Shown here: positions 16,119 to 24,242 of the stretch, in pieces
Numbering within the stretch: the first letter of the stretch is position 1
How the letters are laid out: the number at the start of each line of letters is the position of its first letter
Origin: Streptomyces zhaozhouensis
Lineage (GTDB): Bacteria; Actinomycetota; Actinomycetes; Streptomycetales; Streptomycetaceae
Assembly: GCF_900230195.1 (NCBI RefSeq)
Contig: NZ_OCNE01000032.1
Coordinates: 1 to 34,629, forward strand
Length of the DNA stretch: 34,629 bases
Direction of reading: 5' to 3'
The notes under the pieces: model-generated
The model's database searches: none
Told to the model about the DNA's origin: nothing
Seen by the model: only the letters and a program-made list of their open reading frames with translations
Translations under genes and position numbers: made by a program

Positions 16119-17182
16119 CCCGCGCTCCGCTCCCGGGGACCGGGCCGCCCCTGGGGACGGGACGTGGCGACGCACTCGAAGAGGTGGTGGCCGCAGGCGA
16201 GGCGTTCCGTGCGGAGCGGCGCCAGCCCCGCGCGGTCGAAGAGCGCGCGCAGGGCCGCCGCGGTGAACGGCCGGGACCCGTCGTGGCAGATCACCATCTG
16301 CGCCAACGCGTGCGCCGCCCCCTCCTCGCCCTCGAACAGCGGTTCCAGCACCAGCAGCCGCGCCCCCTCGGTGCGGGCCAGCGCGGCGCGCACGTTCTCC
16401 AGCAGCCGCAGCTGGAGATCCGGTGACCAGTCGTGGAGCACGTTCTTCAGCAGGAACCGGTCACCGTCCGCCGGGACCTCGGCGAAGACGTCCGCCGGTC
16501 GGAACGTCAGCCGCGCGCCGGCCGCGTGCGGCCGGGCGGCGGCCCGCGCGCAGACCGGTGGCCGGTCCAGGCAGACGCCCTCCAGCCACGGCGCGTGGGT
16601 CAGCAACGCGTCGAGCAGGGTGCCGTCCCCGCCGCCGACGTCCACCACCCGGCGCACCTCGCCGAAGTCGTAGGCGCCGGCCAGCGCGTGCGCGGTCGGG
16701 CGGCACAACTCGGCCATCGCCGCGTCGAAGACCGCGGCGGTCTCCGGATGCTCCGTCAGATAGGGGTAGAGGTCGGCGCCGTGGACACCGCGGAAGCCGG
16801 ACTCGCCGCCGGTCAGCGTCCGGCCGAGGCCGTTGAACGCGTCGGTGTACGGGCCGGCCATCAGCACGCACATGTTCCGCACCGACCGCGGATGGTCGGC
16901 GCGCAGCGGCGCGAACGGGGCGGACAGCCGGTAGCCGCCCGCCCCGTCCGGTGCGAACGTGCCGGCCAGCGCCAGGGTGCGCAGCAACGCGTCGAGCACC
17001 TCCCGCCGGGTCCCGGTCGCCGCCGCGAGGTCGGCCACCGGGACGAAGTCGTCGCCCGCCAGGTCGGGCAGGCCCAGGCGCACGGCCTCGGCCAGGGCCT
17101 TGGCGAACTGGCCGCCGTAGGCGAGCCGGAGCACGGCGCGGACGTCGGGTTCTTCGGTCACGGATTCGCTGGTCACGGACAT
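16085..17182 (-). CDS. SAM-dependent O-methyltransferase (methyltransferase 2 family)
   Basis: A 365-aa protein from ATG 17182 with GAGGTG as ribosome-binding site. The N-terminal dimerisation/winged helix part contains GGQFAKALAEAVRLGLPDLL-like sequence and LAAATGTRREVLDALLRTLA. The catalytic domain has the SAM motif VVDVGGGDGTLLDALL, the acidic ligand in VCLDRP, and LLKNVLHDWSPD, whose His is the usual general base for O-methylation in this family. Such enzymes tailor aromatic polyketides and other phenolics. No biosynthetic cluster surrounds it, so the substrate is open. A phenolic from the chorismate/UbiA operon some 6 kb away is only a possibility. Its 3' end overlaps the fur-like gene, convergent. 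Confidence 0.9.
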   Translation of the reverse strand: MSVTSESVTEEPDVRAVLRLAYGGQFAKALAEAVRLGLPDLAGDDFVPVADLAAATGTRREVLDALLRTLALAGTFAPDGAGGYRLSAPFAPLRADHPRSVRNMCVLMAGPYTDAFNGLGRTLTGGESGFRGVHGADLYPYLTEHPETAAVFDAAMAELCRPTAHALAGAYDFGEVRRVVDVGGGDGTLLDALLTHAPWLEGVCLDRPPVCARAAARPHAAGARLTFRPADVFAEVPADGDRFLLKNVLHDWSPDLQLRLLENVRAALARTEGARLLVLEPLFEGEEGAAHALAQMVICHDGSRPFTAAALRALFDRAGLAPLRTERLACGHHLFECVATSRPQGRPGPRERSAGQSAQAGQTPR

Positions 17183-17334
17183 GTGCGCACCTCGCAGGGA
17201 AGGGGACGATGCCGTCCCCTCAGTGCTGCTCCGCGGACGGCCCGTCATGCGAGGGGGACACCCAGCACACCAGAACGAGGGCGGCGCGGGGCGCGCGCGG
17301 GGTCTCGTGGGTGCGGGAGGAGGCGTGAACGCCG

Positions 17335-17368
17335 AAGGCCCGGTCCCCCACGCGGGGGACCGGGCCTT
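17335..17368. terminator. terminator hairpin after tRNA-Ser
   Basis: aaggcccggtccccc (17335-17349) and gggggaccgggcctt (17354-17368) form a perfect 15-bp stem with a 4-base loop. It lies 19 bases downstream of the tRNA 3' end on the minus strand and is symmetric, so it may also act on plus-strand transcripts. Confidence 0.8.
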
Positions 17369-17386
17369 CGTACGTGCTGCTCGCAG

Positions 17387-17473
17387 CGGTAGCGGAGGGA
17401 TTTGAACCCTCGGTGGAGTTGCCCCCACACTCGCTTTCGAGGCGAGCTCCTTAGGCCGCTCGGACACGCTACC
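17387..17473 (-). tRNA. tRNA-Ser (anticodon CGA)
   Basis: Read on the minus strand, the molecule starts GGTAGCG and ends CGCTACC plus a G discriminator; the two form the 7-bp acceptor stem. The anticodon arm is CTCGC-CTCGAAA-GCGAG with anticodon CGA at 17439-17437. A long variable arm (around TGTGGGGGCAACTCCACC) is typical of serine tRNA, and the T-arm carries GGTTCAAATCC. No CCA is encoded. It decodes UCG. Confidence 0.97.
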
Positions 17474-17483
17474 GAGAGAGAGC

Positions 17484-18008
17484 CTAACCCACCGTGGGCC
17501 GTGGTTCGAAACCGGTGGGGGGCGGGGGCTGCCGGCGCGGGGTGCGGAAGAAGTCGGTGAGGATCCCGGCGCACTCGTCGGCGAGCACGCCGGAGACCAC
17601 CTCGGGGCGGTGGTTGAGACGGCGGTCGCGCAGCACGTCCCAGAGGGAGCCGGCCGCGCCGGTCTTCGCGTCGTGCGCGCCGTAGACCACGCGTCCCACC
17701 CGGGAGAGCACGGCGGCGCCCGCGCACATCGTGCACGGCTCCAGGGTGATCACGAGGGTGCAGTCGGTCAGCCGCCAGTCGCCGAGGCGCCCGGCGGCGG
17801 CGCGCAGCGCGAGCACCTCGGCGTGCGCCGTGGGGTCGGCGCCGGCCTCGCGTTCGTTGTGGTGTTCGGCGAGTGGTGCGGCATCGGGCCCGCCGGGGCC
17901 CAACAGCACGGCGCCGACGGGCACGTCGCCGGCCGCGCCCGCGAGCGCGGCCTGGGCGAGCGCCCGGCGCATGGCCGGGCGCCAGGGGTCACGGAGCGGG
18001 TCGCTCAC
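17484..18008 (-). CDS. tadA: tRNA adenosine(34) deaminase TadA
   Basis: A 174-aa protein starting with GTG 18008. It deaminates adenosine to inosine at the wobble position of tRNA-Arg(ACG). The cytidine-deaminase fold carries the zinc site TAHAEVLAL (His ligand and catalytic Glu) and PCTMCAGA (two Cys ligands), with DVPVGAVLL before it. Its C-terminus extends past the core into a proline/arginine-rich tail, common in actinobacteria. A second possible start is the ATG of MRRALAQAAL, about 12 codons in. It follows the gene at 18019 by 10 bases and is almost certainly co-transcribed with it; it precedes tRNA-Ser on the same strand. Confidence 0.95.
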   Translation of the reverse strand: MSDPLRDPWRPAMRRALAQAALAGAAGDVPVGAVLLGPGGPDAAPLAEHHNEREAGADPTAHAEVLALRAAAGRLGDWRLTDCTLVITLEPCTMCAGAAVLSRVGRVVYGAHDAKTGAAGSLWDVLRDRRLNHRPEVVSGVLADECAGILTDFFRTPRRQPPPPTGFEPRPTVG

Positions 18009-18018
18009 CTGTCGGCCG

Positions 18019-18561
18019 TCACCTGACCGCCTCCAGGACGTCGGCGCAGCCCAGCGCGTCCGCGATCTCGCCGAGCGCGTCGTCGGGGCTGAGGGTGAGC
18101 ACGGTCGCGGTCTCGATGCCGAGGTCGCTCAGCAGGGCCGCGTCGCCGACCGGGCCGCGCGGCGCCGACTCGCCGCTCTCCTCGTCGTCGTCGCCGTCCT
18201 CGGACGCCTCGCCCTCGGCCGAGCCGTCCTCGGTGCCGTCGAGGTCCACCATCCGCTCCAGGGCGTCGGGGGACGTCGGTGCCCGGCCGAGGAGTTCGTC
18301 GGTGAGCAGGATTTCGCCGTACGCGCTGCGCATCGCGCGGGCGGCGTCGGAGACGAAGACGCGGGGGTCGTCCTCGCCGTCGACGCGGACCAGCCCGAAC
18401 CACGCGCCCTCCTGCTCGACGCAGATCAGCACCGTCTCGTCGTCGGAGACGGCCGCCCGGGCCAGCTCCGCCAACTCGTCGAGGCTCTCCACGTCGTCAA
18501 GCTCTGTATCACTCGCTTCCCAACCATGATCGGTCCGCGCGAGCAGTGCGGTGAAGTACAC
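18019..18561 (-). CDS. tRNA adenosine deaminase-associated protein
   Basis: A 180-aa acidic protein that in actinomycetes is found directly upstream of tadA. The start is GTG 18561 (reads MYFTALLARTDHGWEASD), with GGGGAGAG eight bases before it. An upstream frame extension is not protein-like. Conserved blocks are DTELDDVESLDELAELARAA, QEGAWFGLVRVDGEDDPRVF and YGEILLTDELLG. A low-complexity acidic linker (DGSAEGEASEDGDDDEES) comes before the C-terminal DDALGEIADALGCADVLE. Its biochemical role is unknown; the constant linkage suggests a partner or regulator of the deaminase. Confidence 0.88.
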   Translation of the reverse strand: MYFTALLARTDHGWEASDTELDDVESLDELAELARAAVSDDETVLICVEQEGAWFGLVRVDGEDDPRVFVSDAARAMRSAYGEILLTDELLGRAPTSPDALERMVDLDGTEDGSAEGEASEDGDDDEESGESAPRGPVGDAALLSDLGIETATVLTLSPDDALGEIADALGCADVLEAVR

Positions 18562-18815
18562 CGTGACTCTCCCCACTCGGTTCGGCAGTGCCCTTAAGCA
18601 TCGTGGCAGATAAGGGATGCGCTGTCGGGTAACTCGGCAGTTCGCCAACGGTATGTCCGCCTGTGGTCTTCCCGGTTCTCGTTCCGACGCTGCCGGTCCC
18701 CACTCTCCACGGATGCGGCGCACCATGTCCACCGGGGGGTCACACACGGAGCGCCGGGGAACGGCGGGGGGCGGTGCCGGCGGCGGGCTCCGGGGCGTTC
18801 GCTACTGTCGAACAC

Positions 18816-19448
18816 ATGCGGACCCATGTCGTTGACCACCCGCTGGTGGCGCACAAGCTGACCACGTTGCGCGACGAGCGCACCGACTCCCCCACTTTCC
18901 GGCGGCTGGCCGACGAGTTGGTCACCCTGCTGGCCTACGAGGCGACCCGTGACGTCCGCACCGAGCAGGTGGACATCCGCACCCCGGTCACCACGACCAC
19001 GGGCGTGCGTCTCTCCCACCCCAGGCCGCTGGTGGTGCCGATCATCAGGGCCGGGCTCGGGATGCTGGACGGGATGGTGCGGCTGCTGCCGACCGCGGAG
19101 GTCGGCTTCCTCGGGATGATCAGGGACGAGGAGACCCTCCAGGCGTCCACCTACGCCAACCGGATGCCCGAGGACCTGTCGGGCCGCCAGGTCTACGTGC
19201 TGGACCCGATGTTGGCGACCGGCGGCACGCTGGTGGTCGCGGTCGACGAGCTGATGCGCAGGGGCGCGGACGACGTGACGGTGATCTGCCTGCTGGCCGC
19301 GCCGGAGGGCGTGGAACGGATGGAGGCGGAGCTGGCCGACGCGCCGGTCACGGTGGTGACGGCCGCGCTGGACGAGGGCCTCAACGAGCAGGGCTTCATC
19401 GTTCCCGGCCTCGGTGACGCGGGCGACCGCATGTACGGCACGGCGTAG
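18816..19448 (+). CDS. upp: uracil phosphoribosyltransferase
   Basis: A 210-aa enzyme that makes UMP from uracil and PRPP in pyrimidine salvage. The start ATG 18816 (MRTHVVDHPLVAHKLTTLRD) lies seven bases after a -10-like TACTGT (18803-18808), so the mRNA may be leaderless; no ribosome-binding site is visible. Family features are RPLVVPIIRAGLGMLDG, the PRPP loop VLDPMLATGGT, and the uracil-binding C-terminus GFIVPGLGDAGDRMYGT. Size and motifs are standard. It is divergent from the tadA-partner gene, with 254 bp between start codons. Confidence 0.97.
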   Translation: MRTHVVDHPLVAHKLTTLRDERTDSPTFRRLADELVTLLAYEATRDVRTEQVDIRTPVTTTTGVRLSHPRPLVVPIIRAGLGMLDGMVRLLPTAEVGFLGMIRDEETLQASTYANRMPEDLSGRQVYVLDPMLATGGTLVVAVDELMRRGADDVTVICLLAAPEGVERMEAELADAPVTVVTAALDEGLNEQGFIVPGLGDAGDRMYGTA

Positions 19449-19497
19449 CCCGCCCGCCGGCGTGGGTCCGGCCGACCGGGGGCGGCGGTCGTGCCGC

Positions 19498-20178
19498 TCA
19501 GCAGTCCGCGTCGTCCGGGGCGGGTTCGGTGACCGGGACGGCCAGTTCCGCGAGGTGGACCTCGGCCTCCTCCGCGGTGGCCAGGTTGGTGAAGCCGTCG
19601 CCGAGCACCAGGTCGACGGCGGCGGGGCCGGTCGCGCCGGCCTCGCCCGCGGTCTCCGGGTCGCCGGTCTCCGCGCCGGCCAGCTGGGCCGTGACCAGCC
19701 CGACCGCGCCGGAGGCGTTGGCCGCCTCGGCGCCCAGCACCAGCCCCGGCGCCTCGACGCGGCCGTCGAGCGGCTCGGGCGCGTTCTCCACCTCGCCGAT
19801 GGTGAAGCCGCGTTCGGCGAGCGCGTCGGCCGTCTCCTGCGCGAGGCCGGTGCGGGTGGTGGCGTTGTAGACGTTGACGGTGACGGACGTCGGCTCCGGG
19901 GCCTCCGGCGGGGCCGCGGCCTCGGTGGTCGGTTCGCAGGTCTCGCCGCCGCCGGCGGCGGACTTCGCCTGGGTGGAGCGGTCGCGCTCGCCGGAGCCGT
20001 CCGAGGTGAACACGTCGACCAGCTGCACCGTTCCGAAGCCCAGCACACCCAGCGCGGCCACCGTGCCGAGCGCGGCGAGCACCCTGCGCCGGTGGCGCGG
20101 GCGGCGCATACGCGGGTAACGGTCGCCCGTGACACGGAACTTCTTGCCGCCCATGCCAGGGGGCGTCAACATGCTCAT
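19498..20178 (-). CDS. membrane-anchored LytR C-terminal domain protein
   Basis: A 226-aa protein from ATG 20178 (MSMLTPPGMGGKKFRVTGDR). A basic cytoplasmic segment with PRMRRPRHRRR is followed by one transmembrane helix (VLAALGTVAALGVLGFGTVQLV). An extracellular linker rich in Glu, Pro and Ala follows, then a LytR_C domain: VTVNVYNATTRTGLAQETADAL, RGFTIGEVENAP, and the later VDLVLGDGFTNL. In LytR-CpsA-Psr enzymes this domain accompanies the ligase; here it stands alone, as is frequent in actinobacteria, so a role at the cell wall is inferred. A TTGGGC-N18-TACGCT pair on the minus strand (about 20214-20185) suggests a promoter with a very short leader. Confidence 0.85.
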   Translation of the reverse strand: MSMLTPPGMGGKKFRVTGDRYPRMRRPRHRRRVLAALGTVAALGVLGFGTVQLVDVFTSDGSGERDRSTQAKSAAGGGETCEPTTEAAAPPEAPEPTSVTVNVYNATTRTGLAQETADALAERGFTIGEVENAPEPLDGRVEAPGLVLGAEAANASGAVGLVTAQLAGAETGDPETAGEAGATGPAAVDLVLGDGFTNLATAEEAEVHLAELAVPVTEPAPDDADC

Positions 20179-20250
20179 GACGGCAGCGTAGTCAGACTTA
20201 TCGCCATGGCCCAATATGTGATCAGCTGAATTGCTGATGAGGGGCCCGAA

Positions 20251-20265
20251 CGGGGCAATGCCCCG
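20251..20265 (-). terminator. short GC hairpin after the 99-aa gene
   Basis: cggggc (20251-20256) and gccccg (20260-20265) with a 3-base loop, 22 bases beyond the stop codon at 20287 on the minus strand. The stem is short, so confidence is low. Confidence 0.35.
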
Positions 20266-20286
20266 CCCAGCGCGCCCCCCGGCGCG

Positions 20287-20586
20287 TCAGTCGTCGAGCT
20301 CCAGCACCCGGGCGTGCAGCACCTGCCGCTGCTGGAGCGCTGCGCGCACCGCGCGGTGCAGACCGTCCTCCAGATAGAGGTCGCCCTGCCACTTGACCAC
20401 GTGGGCGAAGAGGTCGCCGTAGAACGTGGAGTCCTCGGCGAGCAGGGTCTCCAGGTCCAGCTGCTGTTTGGTGGTCACCAACTGGTCCAGGCGGACCGGG
20501 CGCGGGGCCACGTCAGACCACTCCCGGGTGTGGTCCCGGCCGTGGGCCGGATAGGGCCGTCCGTTTCCGATGCGCTTGAAGATCAC
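20287..20586 (-). CDS. conserved 99-aa actinobacterial protein, unknown function
   Basis: Starts with GTG 20586 (reads MIFKRIGNGRPYPAHGRDHTREW) and ends at TGA 20287. Blocks APRPVRLDQLVTTKQQLDLETLL and FYGDLFAHVVKWQGDLYLEDGLHRAVRAALQQR look like a small ParB/VapB-like fold: a ParB N-terminal-type pattern of promise-position, LYLEDGLHR and a helical end. I know such proteins as widely conserved, single-copy hypotheticals in streptomycetes, usually next to LytR_C proteins. No function can be given. There is no signal peptide. Confidence 0.75.
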   Translation of the reverse strand: MIFKRIGNGRPYPAHGRDHTREWSDVAPRPVRLDQLVTTKQQLDLETLLAEDSTFYGDLFAHVVKWQGDLYLEDGLHRAVRAALQQRQVLHARVLELDD

Positions 20587-20700
20587 ACGGAGAGCCTACC
20601 GGGCGCGGCGCTCCCGCCGCAGCCTCCCGGCGTGGTACGCCCGGACACCGGGGGGCTGGCGCGCCTCGGGGGCGCGCGGGGCGGGCGGGCGCGGCGCGCG

Positions 20701-22143
20701 TCAGGGGAGGTGCCAGGCGTAGCGGCCGACGGCGCGGGCGAGCGCGCGGGTGTGGGCGGCGAGGGCCTCGGTCGAGACGTTCTCCACGGTGTCGCAGGCC
20801 CGGTGGTAGCAGGGGTCGTAGGGCTCGCCCGCGGTGCCGCCCCAGAGCGCGGCCTCCTCGGCGGTTTTCAGCCCCTCGCCGCCGGCGAAGGTCCCCCCTG
20901 CGGGGATGCCCGCCTCCAGGAAGGGGGCGTAGTCGCTGCGGCCGTTGAACGGGACGGTCCTGGTCCGCGAGGCGTCGCCGTCGCCGAGGAAGGCCGCCAG
21001 GTCCTCGGCGACGGCGGCCGAGCGGTCGTCCAGTCCCGCGCCGTCGTGGACGAAGAGCCCGTGGTTGGGGGAGCCGGCCATGTCGAGGTTGAGGTAGAGG
21101 GCGGTGGCCTCGCGTGCGGCGGGGCTGAGCCGGGCGACGTGGTGCTCGGCGCCGCGCAACCCCATCTCCTCGGCGGACCAGAGCGCGAAGCGGACCCGGT
21201 GCGGGTGCGCGCCCGCCGGCTCGTGTTCGGCCAGGGCGAGCGCGGTGGCCAGCACGGCGGCGGAGCCGGAGGCGTTGTCGTTGATGCCGGGGCCCTCGGC
21301 GACGGAGTCCAGGTGCGCGCCGACCACCACGGTGCTGGCCGGGTCGCCGCCCGGGGTGTCGGCGATGACGTTGAACGTCTCGCGGTCCTCGACCAGTTCG
21401 CGCAGTTCGAGCCTGACCGGCGCCCCCGGGTGCTCCGCGAGGGCGGCGAGCAGGGCCAGGCCGTCCTCGCGGGCGAGGCCGCCGACGGGCAGGGCCGCCG
21501 GGTCGGGGTCGCCGAGGGTGCCGGCCAGCTCGCCGGCCTCGGAGTTGTAGACCAGGGCGGCGACGGCGCCGGCGGAGGCCGCGTTGGCCTGCTTCTCCGC
21601 GTAGGTGCACTCGCCGCGCTCCATCAGGGCGACCCGGCCGGTCAGCTCCAGGCCGGCGAAGTCCTCGGCGGCGCAGCCGGCGCCGCCGGTGCCGTGCGCG
21701 GGGACGGCGGTCAGGGCCGCGGTGAGTCCGCCGGGCGCGGTGTCGCCGGTGTACGCCATGGCGCGCACCGGGATGTCCCGCTCCGCCCCGCCCTCCTCGC
21801 CGGTCGGCAGCAGGGTCAGCCGTTCGGCGAGCGTCTCCCGGTAGGGGAAGGTGAAGTGCTCGAACGCGACCCGCAGCCCGGCGCCGGTCAGGACGCGGGC
21901 GGCGTGCCGGGCGGAGATCTCGTGGCCCGGGCTCCCGGCGGCGCGGTGCCCCTCGGCGGCCTCGGCGGCGGACTGGAAGGCGTCGAGATGGCGGAGCGTG
22001 TCGGCGGCCGTGAGGCCGTCGGCCATCGACTCGCCGAGCGCCTCGCCCCGCTCCGCGGCGGCGGTGGGCGTCTCCCGGTGGTCCGAGGGGGCCCAGGGGG
22101 CGGCGAGCGCCAGGGCGAGCGCGGTGGCGACGAAAGCGATCAT
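20701..22143 (-). CDS. exported M28-family zinc aminopeptidase with PA domain
   Basis: A 480-aa protein from ATG 22143 (MIAFVATALALALAAPWAPS), whose N-terminus is a short signal peptide. A GTG at 22191 would add 16 residues ahead of the hydrophobic core and is less likely. A protease-associated (PA) domain occupies roughly residues 110-220. The zinc peptidase core follows: VVVGAHLDSVAEGPGINDNASG (His and bridging Asp), WSAEEMGLRGAEHH (general base Glu and zinc Glu), LNLDMAGSPNHG (zinc Asp) and CYHRACDTVENVS (zinc His). A TATAAA about 20 bases before the ATG on the minus strand may be the -10 element. No minus-strand Shine-Dalgarno sequence is visible, so translation initiation is unusual. It likely degrades peptides outside the cell. 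Confidence 0.93.
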   Translation of the reverse strand: MIAFVATALALALAAPWAPSDHRETPTAAAERGEALGESMADGLTAADTLRHLDAFQSAAEAAEGHRAAGSPGHEISARHAARVLTGAGLRVAFEHFTFPYRETLAERLTLLPTGEEGGAERDIPVRAMAYTGDTAPGGLTAALTAVPAHGTGGAGCAAEDFAGLELTGRVALMERGECTYAEKQANAASAGAVAALVYNSEAGELAGTLGDPDPAALPVGGLAREDGLALLAALAEHPGAPVRLELRELVEDRETFNVIADTPGGDPASTVVVGAHLDSVAEGPGINDNASGSAAVLATALALAEHEPAGAHPHRVRFALWSAEEMGLRGAEHHVARLSPAAREATALYLNLDMAGSPNHGLFVHDGAGLDDRSAAVAEDLAAFLGDGDASRTRTVPFNGRSDYAPFLEAGIPAGGTFAGGEGLKTAEEAALWGGTAGEPYDPCYHRACDTVENVSTEALAAHTRALARAVGRYAWHLP

Positions 22144-22285
22144 GTCAGGGGAGGTTATGTGAGGTTTATAGGGAAAGGCGTTAAGACGCACACGTCATTT
22201 CGGATTGATTTCTGTCAATGTGTGCCTTGTCTCGAAACCTGGGCGTCCATTGACGACTGATCGCCGGGCGACGGAAGGTTCGCAC

Positions 22286-23209
22286 ATGCGTGGGGTGCTG
22301 ACCGGTTTTGTGATCATCGCGTCCGTCATCGTCGTCGGCTACCTGCTGGGGCGGCGCGGAGCCCTGGGAGAGAACGGCCGGGAGGTCCTCACCCGGCTGG
22401 CGTTCCAGGTGGCGACGCCGGCGCTGCTCTTCGTCACCGTCTCCGAGGCGGACCTCTCGGCGCTCTTCTCGCCCCAGCTGCTGGTCGCCGCCCTCACCTT
22501 CGTCACGGTCTCCGGCGTCTTCGTGGTGGTCGCCCTGATCCGCCGCTGGGGCGTCGGCCAGACGGTGGTCGGCGCGCTCTCCTCCGGCTATGTGAACGCG
22601 GCCAACCTCGGTATCCCCGTCGCCGTCTACGTGCTCGACGACATCTCGCTGGTCGCCCCCGTGCTGCTCTTTCAACAACTGGTCATCTCACCGGTCGTGT
22701 TGACCGTTCTCGACCTGACCACCCGACCGGCCGACGCGCGCGACGGCACACTGCGGCGGCTGACCACCCCGTTCCGCAACCCGATCGTGCTCGGGTCGCT
22801 CGCCGGCGTGGCCGTCGCCGCCTCGGGCTGGCGCCCGCCGACCGCCCTGATGGAGCCGGCGGTGCTGCTCGGCAACATGGCCGTGCCGGCCGTGCTGCTC
22901 GCCTTCGGGATCTCGCTCTACGGCAGCGAGATCCCCGGACGCGGCGCCGACCGCGCCCAGGTGCTGCTCGCCGTCGCGCTGAAGTCGGTGGCCGCGCCGG
23001 CGCTGGCGTGGCTGCTGGCGTTGGCCTTCGGCCTCGACCGGGACGCTCAGCTGGTCGTCGTCGTGACCGTCGCCCTGCCGACGGCGCAGAACGTGTTCAC
23101 CTACGCCTCGCACTACGGGGTGGGCCTGCGACTGGCCCGCGAGTCGGTGCTGCTCTCGACGGCGCTGGCCGTCCCCGTCCTCACGCTCATCGCGGCGCTG
23201 CTGGGGTGA
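22286..23209 (+). CDS. AEC-family (auxin efflux carrier-like) membrane transporter
   Basis: A 307-aa protein of about ten transmembrane helices. ATG 22286 (MRGVLTGFVIIASVIVVGYL) is preceded by GGAAGG and begins directly with the first helix; a longer frame from 22205 is not protein-like. Family features are the N-terminal five helices with LTRLAFQVATPALLF, the SSGYVNAANLGIPVA motif with its conserved Asn/Gly break, and the mirrored C-terminal half (AVLLAFGISLYG, VTVALPTAQNVFTYASHYG). AEC proteins export or import organic acids and similar anions. The substrate is unknown. It is convergent with the UbiA operon and divergent from the M28 gene. Confidence 0.92.
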   Translation: MRGVLTGFVIIASVIVVGYLLGRRGALGENGREVLTRLAFQVATPALLFVTVSEADLSALFSPQLLVAALTFVTVSGVFVVVALIRRWGVGQTVVGALSSGYVNAANLGIPVAVYVLDDISLVAPVLLFQQLVISPVVLTVLDLTTRPADARDGTLRRLTTPFRNPIVLGSLAGVAVAASGWRPPTALMEPAVLLGNMAVPAVLLAFGISLYGSEIPGRGADRAQVLLAVALKSVAAPALAWLLALAFGLDRDAQLVVVVTVALPTAQNVFTYASHYGVGLRLARESVLLSTALAVPVLTLIAALLG

Positions 23210-23291
23210 GCGGGGGCGGCTCCCCCGAGGGGCGTGCCTCGCCCGGGTGGGTGGTCGTCCCGGCCCGACGTGGGGCGGCGCGCGGTGCCCC

Positions 23292-23309
23292 GCGCCCCGG
23301 CGGGGGCGC
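23292..23309. terminator. hairpin between the transporter and the UbiA gene
   Basis: gcgcccc (23292-23298) and ggggcgc (23303-23309) with a 4-base loop, seven bases from the UbiA stop codon, between convergent genes. Confidence 0.4.
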
Positions 23310-23315
23310 CGTCGG

Positions 23316-24242
23316 TCACAGGCCGGTCAGGGCGTGGACCGGCAGCCCCAGGAGAGCGAAGCCCAGCACCACCAGCGGATACAGCGACGCGCGGTTGAAG
23401 ACGTCCAGCGCCGTCGGCGGCTCGCTGCACCGCAGCAGCCGCAGCGCCGGCCAGACCAACGCGTAGCCGCCCGCCGCCAACGTGCCGGCCGCGCCCAGCA
23501 GCCCTACCACCGGCAGCGCCTCCAGCACCATCCCGACGCTGGCCGCGAACGTCACCAGCAGACCCACCGCCGACACCACCCCGCTGCGCCGGCGCCCGTA
23601 GACCGTGGGCACCGTCCGCACGCCGAGGTGCTTGTCCTCGTCCACGTCGGCGAGGTCGTTGACGATGTTCCGCCCGCCGATCTCCCAGGCCGCCAGCCAC
23701 AGCGCGAAGAGCCACAGCAGCGGGTCGTTCACCGCGTCCGTCACCGCGAACCAGCCGACGCAGCCGCCGAGCGCCACCATCACGCCGGTGAGCAGCGTCT
23801 TGTAGGGGGTGACGCGGGCCAGCTTGCAGTAGAGCGCCTCCAGCACGCCCGCCGCGACGAACAGCACCACGCAGACCCAGCTGATCATCGCCGCCAGCAC
23901 CAGCGAGACCGCGCCCAGCGACGCCACCCACGACGCGGCGACCGGCAGGCTCAGCCGTCCCTGCGCCAGCGGATGGCGCACCCCGGCGCTGTCGATGTCG
24001 TAGCCGTCGAACTCCCGCAGGTTGGCGAAGCGCTGCTGGTCGATGTTCCAGTCGATCAGGTCGTTCACCGCGAAGACGGCGAAGTACGCGGCGAACGCGG
24101 CCAGGCCGACCAGCACCATCCGCCCCGGCGAGGTGCCGCCGGCCAGCAGCAGGCCGAGCATCGGCTGCGCCACGCTCAGCGTGGCCTGGGTGCCCCGGGA
24201 GAAGCCGTAGAGCACCCGGACGTTCTCAACCAGGAGGGTCAT
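23316..24242 (-). CDS. UbiA-family aromatic prenyltransferase
   Basis: A 308-aa integral membrane protein with about eight or nine helices. ATG 24242 (MTLLVENVRVLYGFSRGTQA) follows GGGAG, and the first 17 bases overlap the end of the hydroxylase gene. The two aspartate motifs of the superfamily are present: NDLIDWNIDQQ (first, NDxxDxxxD) and NDLADVDEDKHLGVRTVP (second, DxxxD). They bind magnesium and the prenyl diphosphate. UbiA enzymes attach isoprenoid chains to aromatics, and the two genes upstream supply 4-hydroxybenzoate or 3,4-dihydroxybenzoate, so one of these is the probable acceptor. Chain length cannot be read from sequence. Homologues acting on heme, chlorophyll or 1,4-dihydroxy-2-naphthoate are alternatives, made unlikely by the neighbours. 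Confidence 0.88.
   Translation of the reverse strand: MTLLVENVRVLYGFSRGTQATLSVAQPMLGLLLAGGTSPGRMVLVGLAAFAAYFAVFAVNDLIDWNIDQQRFANLREFDGYDIDSAGVRHPLAQGRLSLPVAASWVASLGAVSLVLAAMISWVCVVLFVAAGVLEALYCKLARVTPYKTLLTGVMVALGGCVGWFAVTDAVNDPLLWLFALWLAAWEIGGRNIVNDLADVDEDKHLGVRTVPTVYGRRRSGVVSAVGLLVTFAASVGMVLEALPVVGLLGAAGTLAAGGYALVWPALRLLRCSEPPTALDVFNRASLYPLVVLGFALLGLPVHALTGL

Noticed and set aside
16085..17182. O-methyltransferase as part of a biosynthetic cluster with the UbiA operon
   Set aside because: More than 6 kb of housekeeping genes, including tadA, upp and a tRNA gene, lie between; distance alone gives no support.
17387..17473. tRNA-Ser as an integration site for a mobile element
   Set aside because: No integrase gene, no direct repeat of the tRNA 3' end and only core genes on both sides were seen.
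22205..22285. Longer N-terminus of the AEC transporter
   Set aside because: The extra 27 residues are polar and unrelated to the family; GGAAGG sits before ATG 22286, where the first helix begins.
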